Made by a program: the position numbers and the translations under genes | In this document: positions 45,896 through 55,452 of the stretch, one piece after another | Position numbering within the stretch: the first letter of the stretch is position 1 | Layout of the letters: every line of letters begins with the position of its first letter | Origin: Gammaproteobacteria bacterium | Lineage (GTDB): Bacteria > Pseudomonadota > Gammaproteobacteria > HK1 | DNA length: 64,000 nucleotides | Direction of reading: 5' to 3' | Assembly: GCA_012103455.1 (NCBI GenBank) | Contig: WLWT01000001.1 | Coordinates: 1,226,001-1,290,000 of the forward strand | Notes under the pieces: model-generated | Database searches by the model: none | Seen by the model: the letters and a program-made list of their open reading frames with translations, nothing else | What the model was told of the DNA's origin: nothing

Positions 45896-47003
45896 CTAAT
45901 TCGGAAAAAAATTACCCGACATTAATTCAGAATATATCTGACATGCTTTTCATAGAAAAACCGTTTAATTATTTGCGTATTCTGTTGCAGTGAGTGCAAC
46001 ACCGAACGAGCCAAGGCCATCAGTTGCTCCTTTGTAGCCACCACTGTCCGCCCAATCCGTTGGCTTTTTACATGATGCCATACTAGCTCATCAGGATTGA
46101 GTTCCGGTGAATACGGCGGTAACAATACTAACGTGAGCTTACCTTGGCTATTGCGGACAAATTCTTGCACTTTCTTGGCTCGATGAATGGGATGGCCATC
46201 AACAATCAAATAGACCGATCGCTTGGCGTTGTGCAACAAACGCCTTAGAAAGTCGATAAAAACGTCTGCGGTTACCCGTGATTCAGTTACCATGAAACGC
46301 AGGTGACCTTTCGGCGAAACGGCTGACAGCCTATTCACGCTAAAGCGCCGACCCGTTTTCGCTACAACTGGCGTATCACCCCGTACCCCCCAAGTGGTAC
46401 CACGATGATAATCCGACCGGATCGTCGATTCGTCGCCAAAATAGACCCGCGCTCGGCGCCTTTTCGCTTCTCGTTGTACTTCAGGCCAAGTTTCTTTTAA
46501 CCATACCTTAACCTGATCAGGGTTTTGCTCGTATGCCTTAAACCGAGGGCGCTGCGCACTCATCCCCAAACGAGACAGGATATTGCCCACCGAGCGCTCG
46601 CTGACCTCGATGCCAAATTTATCTTTCAGTAATATCTGAATCATCGAGCGTGTCCACAAGGCATCGTGAAAATCCAATTGCAACGGATTCGTTTTAACTA
46701 GTTCACGTAAGCGATCCGCATATTCATCGGGAAACTTTCTTGGGCGACCCGTGATCTTGCCGGTGGACAGCGCCTGTTCACCACCTTGCTCATATCTGGA
46801 TAACCAATCGTCAATGCAAGAACGATGAAATCCGAGGGCTTTAATTACTTTTTCAGGGCTTTCACCCGATAATACTTGCGCAACCGCGTGCCTGCGGATG
46901 GCTTCTCGCGCGGAATGGGGCAGTGAGCGACCGTCTGTCTTTTTCATAGCATCACTATAACACATTTTATTAATTTGTGTCGGGTAATTTTTTGCCGAAG
47001 TAG
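45896..47003 (-). mobile_element. IS630-family element, type B, copy 2 (1108 bp)
   Basis: Same ends as copy 1, flanked by TA at 45894-45895 and 47004-47005. Inserted into the 3' end of the IS5 transposase. Confidence 0.92.
45922..46947 (-). CDS. IS630-family transposase (type B)
   Basis: 341 residues from MKKTDGRSLPHSAREAIRRH, intact. Almost identical to copy 1; differences include KFPDEY for KCPDEY, WLKETW for WLRETW, DGHPIH for DGHRIH and LLPPYSP for WLPPYSP, where this copy matches the family consensus better. The open frame extends upstream to 47199 through the element end and junction repeat. Confidence 0.9.
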   Translation of the reverse strand: MKKTDGRSLPHSAREAIRRHAVAQVLSGESPEKVIKALGFHRSCIDDWLSRYEQGGEQALSTGKITGRPRKFPDEYADRLRELVKTNPLQLDFHDALWTRSMIQILLKDKFGIEVSERSVGNILSRLGMSAQRPRFKAYEQNPDQVKVWLKETWPEVQREAKRRRARVYFGDESTIRSDYHRGTTWGVRGDTPVVAKTGRRFSVNRLSAVSPKGHLRFMVTESRVTADVFIDFLRRLLHNAKRSVYLIVDGHPIHRAKKVQEFVRNSQGKLTLVLLPPYSPELNPDELVWHHVKSQRIGRTVVATKEQLMALARSVLHSLQQNTQIIKRFFYEKHVRYILN

Positions 47004-47012
47004 TAACACGCC

Positions 47013-47095
47013 CTAGCGAATCACTCAAAACTGATCTGTGAGCCGACCCGCTCAGCGTTTGATTAGATGCAAGTGGGCGTTTATTCCTCCTATAC
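47013..47095. repeat. Junction repeat copy 3, right part
   Basis: Starts at the second CTAG and continues GCGAATCACTCAAAAC... to GGGCGTTTATT; directly followed by the ribokinase fragment. Confidence 0.75.
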
Positions 47096-47097
47096 CC

Positions 47098-47547
47098 CCC
47101 GCCCCTGCACGACCACTGTCCGATGAGATTCTCTGCTGTGTCGATATGATTACGCCTAATCAGACGAAAGCAGAAACTCTGACTGGTGTGGCAGTACACG
47201 ACATAGAGTCAGCCGCCAAAGCCGCTGCTATTTTGCACGAAAAAGGCATTGAGGCTGTGGTGATCACCATGGGCAGCCAGGGGGCGTTCGTCTCCGAATC
47301 CAGCACCCAGACCAGCGAGCTGGTGGCGGGATTCAAGGCGGAACCTGTTAATACAACAGTGGCTGGTGATACGTTTAATGGTGATCTGCTGGTGGCGCTA
47401 GCTGAAGGTCAGACCCTGATTGAAGCGGCAAAATTTGCCAACGCCTGCGGTGCGCTCTCAGTGTTGCATCCCGGCGCCCAGACTTCTATTCCTATTCGGG
47501 GTGAAGTGACCGAGTTTATGGAAGGGCAGTACGCCTTCGGAATCTGA
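47098..47547 (+). pseudogene. rbsK: Ribokinase, N-terminally truncated
   Basis: The frame reads PAPARPLSDEILCCVDMITP, NQTKAETLTGVAVHDIESAA and NTTVAGDTFNGDLLVALAEG, containing the catalytic GDTFNG motif of PfkB-type ribokinases. About half of the usual 305 residues is missing where the junction repeat begins. The 3' end has its own terminator, so it is the true gene end. Confidence 0.85.
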
Positions 47548-47557
47548 TCGCTCCAAT

Positions 47558-47587
47558 AAAAATGCCCCGTTGAAACGGGGCATTTTT
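47558..47587 (+). terminator. Rho-independent terminator after ribokinase fragment
   Basis: AAAAATGCCCCGT-TGAA-ACGGGGCATTTTT, a 13-bp perfect stem with flanking T-run, 10 bp after the stop. Confidence 0.92.
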
Positions 47588-47681
47588 GTAACCGGGTTGA
47601 CTCTTCGTGGATTCCGGGAAGCTGATGCCTATTCAGCTTTTCCTAGTGCGAATGAGTGCTGAACTGCCGTAAAACGGCGGT

Positions 47682-48035
47682 ATGCTGAAGATCCATGATC
47701 TCCTCGACGACGCCAAGTGCTTCGAACAGATACGACAAGTTCGCTGGTCCGAAGGCGTTAAATTCCCTCGTTGTGGAAAGCAGGACATAACCCGCCAAGG
47801 CAAAGACGAGTCCCAATCTGACAAGCGATGTTGCTGGTGTAAAAACTGCCAGCGTCGTTTTGATGACCTGACACTGTCTGTGTTTCAGGGCATCACCAGC
47901 CTCTGAAGGTGTGGATCTGTTACCTACATATGATGTCACTGAATATATCGAACCGGCAGATTGCCATGGAACTCGACCTTAACGAAAGTGACGTATAAAA
48001 ATGACACAACAGCTCAGGCAGGCTGTTTGTGACTG
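47682..48035 (+). pseudogene. IS1595-family transposase, N-terminal remnant
   Basis: Reads MLKIHDLLDDAKCFEQIRQV, a degenerate zinc ribbon (KFPRCGKQD ... WCKNCQRRFDDL), then after a frameshift near 47890 HHQPLKVWICYLHMMSLNIS and NRQIAMELDLNESDV. The DDE part is gone. Confidence 0.7.
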
Positions 48036-48207
48036 CCATGGAATAGGGGAATACGCTAGAGATGAAGAGGGAGATGGCTTGCATGAAGTCCATGTGAACA
48101 CAATGGAAGGGTTTTGGTCTCTGGTACGCTCGTGACTACGCCTCCATTGCGGAATATTGCAGGAAAATCTGCCGCTGTATCTCTGGTTTTGACTATTAAA
48201 AGTCTCA
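48036..48207. other. Spacer without gene
   Basis: About 170 bp between the IS1595 remnant and the repeat-rich promoter of the MNT gene; nothing recognised. Confidence 0.35.
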
Positions 48208-48302
48208 TATTGATACCTATCAGTCTCTTTTTGATACTTTTTATCGGGACTGCTTGATAGGTATTAATATGATACCTATAGTACTCATATTGGTACTTTA
48301 TG
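48208..48302 (+). promoter_or_regulatory. Operator-like repeats before the MNT/HEPN pair
   Basis: Several copies of a TGATACCTAT-like motif in both orientations: CATATTGATACCTAT, TTTTTGATACTTTT, an inverted pair GATAGGTATTA / TATGATACCTATAG, and CATATTGGTACTTT. The spacing and AT-richness suggest multiple binding sites for the wHTH of the next gene (autoregulation). Confidence 0.65.
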
Positions 48303-48315
48303 ATGGGTGAAGTGA

Positions 48316-48903
48316 ATGAGCATTGCATCGGCGTTATTCACCAAAACACAACAGCAAATTCTTGCTTTGCTTTATGGTCAGGCAGATAGTTCTTTTTATC
48401 TGAATGAGATCGTACGTCTCACCGATGTGGGCAAGGGAGCCATTGCCCGTGATCTGAAAAAAATGACAGAGGCTGGTCTGTTACGTACCCATCGGCAAGG
48501 TAACCAGACCCACTATCAGGCCAATCCGGACAATCCCATTTATGAAGAGTTGAGAACTATCACCCGCAAAACCTTCGGTGTTGTTGAGGTTGTCCACCAA
48601 GCATTAATCTCCCTCCACCCTCACATACACTTTGCCTTCATATACGGCTCCATCGCCAAGGGGACAGATCATGCGGCCAGTGACGTTGATGTTTTTATCG
48701 TAGGCGACGATCTGAGTTACAGCGAGGTGATGGAAGCGCTGGAGCCAGCAGAAAATCAGATAAACCGTGCAATTAATCCGACCATCTTCACTCAGAGCGA
48801 GTTCACCCAGAGAGAATCAGCACAAAATCATTTTATTATCCAAGTGATGGCGGGGCCTAAACTTTGGCTCAAACAACCACCGTCGGAATCCATTCGGGAG
48901 TAA
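48316..48903 (+). CDS. wHTH-nucleotidyltransferase (MNT) antitoxin-like protein
   Basis: 195 residues. N-terminal winged helix (IVRLTDVGKGAIARDLKKMT, GLLRTHRQGNQTHYQANP) fused to a minimal polymerase-beta-type nucleotidyltransferase with FAFIYGSIAKGTDHAASDVD and a following acidic DVFIV (GS...DxD motif). In MNT/HEPN systems the MNT protein can silence its toxin by adding AMP; here DNA binding and nucleotidyl transfer may be in one chain. It ends 9 bp before the HEPN gene. Confidence 0.85.
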   Translation: MSIASALFTKTQQQILALLYGQADSSFYLNEIVRLTDVGKGAIARDLKKMTEAGLLRTHRQGNQTHYQANPDNPIYEELRTITRKTFGVVEVVHQALISLHPHIHFAFIYGSIAKGTDHAASDVDVFIVGDDLSYSEVMEALEPAENQINRAINPTIFTQSEFTQRESAQNHFIIQVMAGPKLWLKQPPSESIRE

Positions 48904-48912
48904 GCCGGTTTT

Positions 48913-49335
48913 ATGAAAGAACTCGATAATCTCGTCAAGATAAACAAGCTAAGAAAAGAACTAGCTAACGCGACAGAGTTTGCAGGTATGCTGCGGGCTG
49001 CAGAGGCAAAACTAAACGACGCCTGTATTCAGGGGCTCTCCCTCGACAGCCAATTTTCCCTGGCTTACGGTGCGGCTCACGCTCTTTCACTTGCAGCTCT
49101 GCGCTGGCACGGCTATCGCTCGGACAATCGGTATATGGTCTTTCAGTGTCTGGTGCATACCCTCGGATTGAGCAGCGCGAAGTGGCGAGTGCTGGATAAA
49201 TGCCATAATCAGCGGAACTTGACCGAGTACGAAGGGCATCTGGAGGTTAACCCTCAATTGCTCAAGGAGCTGATTGTTATCACGCAGGAGCTTGTAGATC
49301 TGGTCAAAAATCTCCCGCCGCTGCAAGAGGGGTAA
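48913..49335 (+). CDS. HEPN-domain toxin-like protein
   Basis: 140 residues, all-helical: MKELDNLVKINKLRKELANA, LDSQFSLAYGAAHALSLAAL, and the conserved late motif CHNQRNLTEYEGHLEV. The RNLxEYxG element with a nearby histidine is the putative RNase site of one HEPN subgroup. Immediate neighbour of the MNT gene, forming a likely two-gene toxin-antitoxin operon. Not shown to be toxic. Confidence 0.78.
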   Translation: MKELDNLVKINKLRKELANATEFAGMLRAAEAKLNDACIQGLSLDSQFSLAYGAAHALSLAALRWHGYRSDNRYMVFQCLVHTLGLSSAKWRVLDKCHNQRNLTEYEGHLEVNPQLLKELIVITQELVDLVKNLPPLQEG

Positions 49336-49545
49336 TTTGTAATGCTCTAATGGAACAGAAGCCTACCGAATGGAGGATTCACTCTTCCGGTAGGTGCTCC
49401 TAATAACTACTTAAAATCAAGAGCACCTCAGGTTATGAGTGCGAACTCAAGTTTCACTAAGGGATGTTATACGTCACAGCAACCGGATGAATCCAGTCGT
49501 TACGACGTATAAGAACTGTTAGATGACTACGTGAGGCAATAGACT
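49336..49545. other. Spacer with overlapping hairpins
   Basis: CCTACCG (49362) pairs with CGGTAGG (49388); GGTGCTC further on can pair with GAGCACC about 25 bp later. A second inverted pair TTATACGTC / GACGTATAA lies around 49470-49512. Possible terminator for the HEPN operon or remnant att-like structures. Confidence 0.4.
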
Positions 49546-51344
49546 ATGTTTTGGGATTCAGTGATTGAGGGATTAAAAGTTCTCACTTATTGAGAGGTCT
49601 ACGTTGCTGGCCTGGAGTACCTATTGATCTTTTTCGCTCCTATGATTCTCGTCGGCATGATGATGGAAAAAGGGGAAGGCGCAGCGAGCGGCTACGTTGG
49701 ATGCTTAAGTATGATTTTAATGCCAGTTTTGCAGGTGGCAGCGATGGTTGTAATGCTCCTTACCATTGCCCCAATCATATTTGGTTTCAACGAAGACGCA
49801 GCGTGGAGTTTTCCTTGGCAACTTATCACTATGGCACCCGGTGCATTCTTCAAACTTGCCGGTGTACTAATTGTTGCCGCTATCGTTTTAGCGTTTGTAC
49901 CTCTCTTGGGTCAGCTTCAGTCGTTACACACCTTAGTGCTGGGTGGCATCGCACTAACCTTCCTTTTGGGCATTCTTGAAAGCGCAAATCCAGGTGTCGT
50001 CAATGGTAGAGTCGATTTTATTCCGGGATTTTGGTTTTCAGTGGGTTTAATTGTGATTGGTGGTTTAATGTCCTGGGTGGGCATGATGGTAGCGGCTCTG
50101 GTTGTACTAATTCGGAAAAAAATTACCCGACATCAATTCAGAATATATCTGACATGCTTTTCATAGAAAAACCGTTTAATTATTTGCATATTGTGTTGCA
50201 GTGAGTGCAACACCGAACGAGCCAAGGCCACCCGTTGCTCCTTTGTAGCCACCACTGTCCGCCCAATTCGTTGGCTTTTTACGTGATGCCATACCCGTTC
50301 ATCAGGATTGAGTTCCGGTGAATACGGCGGTAACCATACTAACGTGAGCCTACCTTGGCTAGTGCGGACAAATTCTTGCACTTTCTTGGCTCGATGAATG
50401 GGATGGCCATCAACAACCCAATAGATCGATCCGCTTGGCGTTGTGCAGCAAACGCCTTGGAAAGTCGATAAAAACGTCTGCAGTTACCCGCGATTCGGTT
50501 ACCATGAAACGCAGGTGACCCTTCGGCGAAACGGCTGACAGCCTATTCACGCTAAAGCGCCGACCCGTTTTCGCTACAACCGGCGTATCACCCCGTACCC
50601 CCCAAGTGGTACCACGATGATAATCCGACCGGATCGTCGATTCGTCGCCAAAATAGACCTGCGCTCGCCGCCTTTTCGCTTCTTGTTGTACTTCAGGCCA
50701 AGTTTCTCTTAACCATACCTTAACCTGATCAGGGTCTTGCTCGTATGCCTTAAATCGAGGGCGCTGCGCACTCATCCCCCAACGAGACAGGCTATTGCCC
50801 ACCGAGCGCTCGCTGACTTCGATGCCAAATTTGTCTTTCAGTCATATCTGAATCATCGAGCGCGTCCACAGGGCATCGTGAAAATCCAATTGCAACGGAT
50901 TCGTTTTAACCCGTTCACGTAAGCGATCCGCATATTCATCGGGAAATTTCTTGGGCGACCCGTGATCTTGCCGGTGGACAGCGCCTGTCCACCACCTTGC
51001 TCATACCTGGATAAGCAATCGTCAATGCAAGAACGATGGAATCCGAGGGCTTGAATTACTTTTTCAGGGCTTTCACCCGATAACACTTCGCAACCGCGTG
51101 CCTGCGGATGGCTTCTCGCGCGGAATGGGGCAGTGAGCGACCGTCTGTCTTTTTCATAGCATCACTATAACATATTTTATCAATTTGTGTCGGGTAATCT
51201 TTTGCCGAAGTAGTAACTGCAATAGATATGGCTGAGGAGGGGCTTGGGCAGCTAATTATGTTCCCAATAGGTGCAATTTTTGGGTTTATCCCAGTGTTTA
51301 TGTATGGGGCATGGCTTGGGGCGCAGGTTCGTGGAGGCTTTTAA
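49546..51344 (+). pseudogene. Multi-span membrane protein gene split by IS630 copy 3
   Basis: ATG at 49546 gives MFWDSVIEGLKVLTY, then an in-frame TGA at 49591-49593, then EVYVAGLEYLLIFFAPMILV and further membrane helices to 50106 (MVAALVV). Removing the element (50107-51213) and one TA, the same frame resumes at 51216 as TAIDMAEEGLGQLIMFPIGA, then IFGFIPVFMYGAWLGAQVRG, stop at 51344. About 229 codons in total. The last codons overlap the start of MITE copy D. Function unknown; five or so membrane segments. Confidence 0.75.
50107..51213 (-). mobile_element. IS630-family element, type B, copy 3 (decayed)
   Basis: Ends as in copies 1 and 2, flanked by TA at 50105-50106 and 51214-51215. The transposase is broken by several indels and a stop (pieces at 50133-50381, 50410-50802, 50853-51086), about 4-5% different from the other copies. 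The oldest insertion of the three. Confidence 0.9.
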
Positions 51345-51473
51345 AAATAGTCATCGTTTCGTGAGTGCGAGGAAGTACCGCGCGCACAACCGCAGTGTAT
51401 AGGTCATAAATGAGGATTCGAGCACGGCGCTGACGCCGCAATCGCGGAAAAAGTGCATTTTCAGCAGGTGCCC
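51337..51473. mobile_element. MITE family 1, copy D (left end degraded)
   Basis: Aligns to copy B from AAAAATAGTCATCGTTTCGT through CGCAATCGCGGAAAAAGTGC to CAGGTGCCC. The left terminus is changed to GGCTTTT. It provides the stop codon of the split membrane-protein gene. Confidence 0.75.
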
Positions 51474-51532
51474 TAAAGTCTGACGCGGCTGATCAGCTCA
51501 ATCTCCAGCTTCAGTTAGAAGAAGAGAAAACT

Positions 51533-52369
51533 GGCGCGCAAGTCAGCAGACTGGGACTCAAGACCGTAGACGCGCAATCGGGCGCCATGATTTCCATTGC
51601 CGCGGCCACGGCTCTTTATTGGGCCGCCGCGCCATGGCAGTTGGACATGGACACCCTCATCCATCACTACCTGCCCTCATCGGCCATCTGGCTATTTGCG
51701 CTCGTGGGCCTGTTCCGGCCCGCTCTTTCCTCCACCTTCGCCATGGCTGGCACCGCTATCCTAGGGCCCACCATCAGCACTACCCTATCCGCGACAGCAC
51801 CATTGTTCGGTTTGTTATTCGGCGTGATGTTGTTGGGCGAGGCGTTTACCTTGCCAGTCACCCTAGGCACCGTGACCATCGTCGCGGGGGTGATGTTGCT
51901 GGCCAAGCGGGGCGGTCACGATATCACCGGACACTGGCCGCTGTGGGCGCTGGTGTTGCCCGTGTTGGCGGCGGTCATACGGGTCTGCGCTCACTTGGTC
52001 ACCAAGGTGGGCATGGAAGAGATCGCAAGCCCGTATTTCGCCGGGCTGGTCGCCTACAACGTATCGCTGTTGGTGGCCGCGGCCAATCTGGCGCGGCGGC
52101 GGGTAAACCCCATCACCCTGCTCGCCGCCAATAGTGCCAGTTGGTGGTTCGCCCTTACCGGCATCTTATTCGGCATCGCTATCTTCACCGTCAACACCGC
52201 CTTGCAATACGGCCCGCTGTCAGTGGTAGCCCCCTTGGTATCCCTAGAGGCCATATTCGTACTATTCCTCGGCGTCACCGTATTCCGCGAACGCAAAATC
52301 GACGCCCGTGTAACCCTGGCCGTACTGCTGGTAGTAGTCGGCGCGGTGGCGATCAGCGCCCGCGACTAA
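51533..52369 (+). pseudogene. DMT transporter, 5'-truncated copy 2
   Basis: Lacks the first 20 codons of the gene at 39585 but is open from codon 21 on; ATG at 51587 could start a 260-residue protein without the first helix. About 14 substitutions against copy 1, all synonymous except one (Thr to Ala near the end). Confidence 0.85.
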
Positions 52370-52589
52370 GGTTTTGGGAACGGACCGTCCGTCCCCTCAC
52401 TGTCGCCCAAGCCGAGCGCGACCAGGTGCCTCGGGAGCCGGTCTAGGCCCGCGAGCACAACGCGACGCTGGCCGGCAAGCTGAGCGCTATCAAGGCACAA
52501 CTAGCCGAACTGAAAAGCGAGAGAAGGAAGAAATAAGGACAGGGAAGACGTGGCCGCGCAACCGGCGCGGCTATGTCGTTGTCGTTAGA

Positions 52590-52841
52590 TCAGGCGATGC
52601 CCATGAGCAGCAGGTTTATGGCCTTACTGGTCAAAGTGTGGATCTGCGCTATGTCATTGAGTAGCTTTTGCCCGGCCAGGCCGAGGGCAAAAGCTACAAG
52701 TTCAGGGCCGGCCAGCTTCTGACCGGCTTCTTCCTGGTTGCTGTGGCGGTGCCGGAGTCGGTCCGGGAAGCCTTCCGGAATGCCCTTTGTTTTGAACCGT
52801 TCGCAAGCGAACGGCCCAAAACAGAGGAGGTTCATTTTCAA
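52590..52841 (-). CDS. Hypothetical protein fragment (copy 2)
   Basis: Identical translation to 40702-40953. Confidence 0.35.
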   Translation of the reverse strand: MKMNLLCFGPFACERFKTKGIPEGFPDRLRHRHSNQEEAGQKLAGPELVAFALGLAGQKLLNDIAQIHTLTSKAINLLLMGIA

Positions 52842-53961
52842 CGCTCGGGGTCGCGCTGTTGCTCGGCCTTCACCTGGCGTTCTTCCCGAATCTGCACGCT
52901 TGGCACGTCGCCGCGCTCGATGCGCTCGGCGACAGTCTCACGCACGCGGGCCATGACGATGGCGCACTGCTGTTCGCTCAAGCCGTCCGCCTCGGCCTTG
53001 GCCTCACGGGCGCGGATATAGCCGTAGGCCGGGACAAGCTCGGGATGCTGCTGCTCGGCCTTTTCGGGCGGCTCCTGGCGGAATACCTCGGCCGCTACAG
53101 CGGCCTTGGCCTCGCGCTGTAGGTCGGCGACTTTGCGAACTTCCGCGGCGCTGGCCGGGTGCTCGGGCTTGGCCAGCATGTCGGCGAGTTCATCGAAGCC
53201 TTTGGCGTAGTCCCGGCGCTCCTGCAACGTCATCGGCCGGGCGCGCTCGGCCTCCACTACGGCGCGGGCCTGCGGCTCGCGCGCCCACTGCCCGCCTTGA
53301 AGCTCATTGGAATAGCTCGCCTCGGCACCGCGCCGGTAGCTCGTCACGCGGTCGGCCAGCTTCTAGCCCTCAATGCGGTCGAGGGTCTGCAACATGCCAT
53401 CGTAGGCCGCCTGGTGGGCCTCGCGCATCGTCATGCGCCCTGCCCCTCGGTCGGCCTTCTGGTTCTCGTACCGCTGCATGATGCCCTGCTCGCTTAAGCG
53501 CGAAGTGACAGCCAGCGCGCGGGCGTCGATCGGGTAGCCCGCTTCCCGAAGGCTCTCCATGGTTTCGGCAACCTTGTTGCCGTCGCGCATGGTGCCCTCG
53601 ATCACGATGTTGACGCGCTGCGCCTTGGCCTCGGCGATGGCTTTTTCAACCCAACGGCCGGTTTCGCGGTCGGTATAGAAGGCGGCCGTCTTGTCATCCG
53701 CCTCCATCAGCCGCGCATACTTGGGATGGTAGTCGCGCAGGTCATCGCCAATGATCTGAACGGCCCACCTCGCGGGCGTAGCTCGTTCATGGCCTCATCG
53801 ACGGCTGCGCTTTTGCCAGCGCCGGGCTGGCCGCCGAAGATGACGGCCACCGGCTGACTGGATGGTTTCGTGCCCGCGAAAAGATCGGGCTTGATGTCTC
53901 GCTCGAATATGGCTTGGTGTTCCGCCTCACTGAGCCTGTGTTGGTCTGGATTCCGGGCCAT
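52838..53961 (-). pseudogene. Zeta-type toxin / P-loop kinase, frameshifted (copy 2)
   Basis: Identical to copy 1, including the missing G and the in-frame TAG, so the lesions predate the duplication. Confidence 0.8.
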
Positions 53962-53983
53962 GCACTACATACACGGCCACCGC

Positions 53984-54256
53984 TTAACGTTCTGCCCGCT
54001 CGGCACGCCAGGAACGCACGCGCGCCCCGTATTCGGCCCGCACGCGGGCAACCGTGGCTTGGTCTTTGACGCGAAGCCCGGCCCGTTCGCGGAACAGCCG
54101 CAAACGCTCGGCGCGCAGGTTGGCCAGGCGCTCGGCGTTCGGGTGTTCCTTGCTGGCTTCCTCGGCGATCTGGCCGGTGAGGATAGCGCGCAGGTCGGTG
54201 ATGACCTCGCGGGCGCACTCGAAGGCTACCGCCTCGTTCTGTGTCCATTTCTGCAT
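53984..54256 (-). CDS. Small protein upstream of zeta-like toxin (copy 2)
   Basis: Identical to 42096-42368. Confidence 0.55.
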   Translation of the reverse strand: MQKWTQNEAVAFECAREVITDLRAILTGQIAEEASKEHPNAERLANLRAERLRLFRERAGLRVKDQATVARVRAEYGARVRSWRAERAER

Positions 54257-54277
54257 GCATGATGTTTCCTCCTGCGC

Positions 54278-54448
54278 TCAAGCGCGCATCAGGGCCGATG
54301 CAAGCATCAGCGCGGCCCAACCGCCAAGCACCACAAAAAGCACGTTGCGGCCGAACCAGTTGAAAACCGTCAGTTCGCCCTTGCCGTCCGGGCAAGGAAC
54401 CTTGGCGAAAAACACACGCCGCGCGAGTCGGCGAGTAAGCGAATCCAT
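54278..54448 (-). CDS. 56-residue membrane protein (copy 2)
   Basis: Identical to 42390-42560. Confidence 0.5.
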   Translation of the reverse strand: MDSLTRRLARRVFFAKVPCPDGKGELTVFNWFGRNVLFVVLGGWAALMLASALMRA

Positions 54449-54469
54449 AGTTAAACCCTTTTCGTTAAA

Positions 54470-54628
54470 GCGTTGTCCAGCGTCGAGCCGCTATGATCTG
54501 GGCACAACGATTAAAACGGGTATTCAATATCGATATTGAAACCTGTGAGCACTGGGGTGGCCAAATCAAGGTGATCGCCAGTATTGAAGTTCCGGTAGGG
54601 ATCAAGAAAGAGTCTTGAGCATCTAAAG
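54470..54628 (+). pseudogene. IS91-type transposase C-terminal scrap (copy 2)
   Basis: Identical to 42582-42740; about 1 kb upstream of the longer IS91 piece with which it shares its sequence. Confidence 0.75.
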
Positions 54629-54797
54629 AACAAAGCCAGTACCAATGAACCCGGAGCGTTACCTGAGAGTCGGGCACCACCACAACTGGAACTTAGCCCA
54701 TCCTGATTCTGATACGTTGCTATCGAGTGGTGGGGGTTCGCTCGCGCCTAGCGCAACTATCGGGATATTTCTGATTCAGTTCGGGCGAAACAGGCCG

Positions 54798-54908
54798 AAG
54801 GTATCCAAAACCTCTGCTCAATAACCCAGCGAATCACTCAAAACCGAGCTGTGAGCCGACCCGCTCAGCGTTTGATTAGATGCAATTGGGCGTTTATTTT
54901 TCCTATAT
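54798..54908. repeat. Junction repeat, copy 2
   Basis: Duplicate of 42910-43020. Confidence 0.75.
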
Positions 54909-55064
54909 CCATGTCACAAATGAAGGGGCCGGGAAATCGTCTGGTAACGGTTTTGTCCTATATCGACCGTGGTAGTCGCAAGGCGATCTATCCCTTAAGA
55001 CCTCAGGTTAGGGAAAACGCTCATCCAAGAGCGCAATTCGTAACCAATGCGAATGGGGTCAACT

Positions 55065-55103
55065 AAAAAACCGCCGGTTTCCTCTACAGACCGGCGGTTT
55101 TTT
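55065..55103. terminator. Bidirectional terminator (copy 2)
   Basis: Same sequence as 43177-43215. Confidence 0.9.
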
Positions 55104-55161
55104 CTTGCCTGGGATTTCTGATCCAACTGTTGGTCTTTTTCTCGTAGATGTGCCGATCGCG

Positions 55162-55452
55162 TTATGAGAACGGAATCGAGATGCCTTCTTTATCGAAGAC
55201 GAGCTTCACTTTCTCCGTCGTGTCGAAATAGACCCCCCAATAATCACCCGAATCGACCCACGCGCGGACGGCGAAGTTGACCGAGCTATCCGCGAGTTCG
55301 GACACCACGATGAGCGGTTCGGGATCCGAGTGAATGCGATCATCCTCGCTCATGATGCGGGCCAATGTTGCTTTGGCTTTGCCGATATCGTCTTCGTATC
55401 CGATGCCGAAAACGAAATCCACCCGACGGGTTTCCTCTGCGGAATAGTTGGT
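55162..55452 (-). pseudogene. MscS channel, 3' fragment (copy 2)
   Basis: Last 97 codons of mscS, with one substitution (EKTRR to EETRR). The pore region is missing. The frame continues a few residues into the IS91 sequence. Confidence 0.9.

Larger units (their letters stand above)
45098..47012 (+). mobile_element. IS5-family element (805 bp) interrupted by an IS630
   Basis: Ends GGCCTGTTAACACTA and inverse of GTTAACACGCC, flanked by CTAG at 45094-45097 and 47013-47016. Removing the IS630 at 45896-47003 and one TA restores an 805-bp element whose right end is TAACACGCC. Confidence 0.9.
51533..55452. repeat. 3.92-kb duplicated segment, copy 2
   Basis: Same order as 39645-43564. Both borders cut genes (DMT on the left, mscS on the right), so this is the derived copy. 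To the right it joins an IS91-type transposase. Confidence 0.95.
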
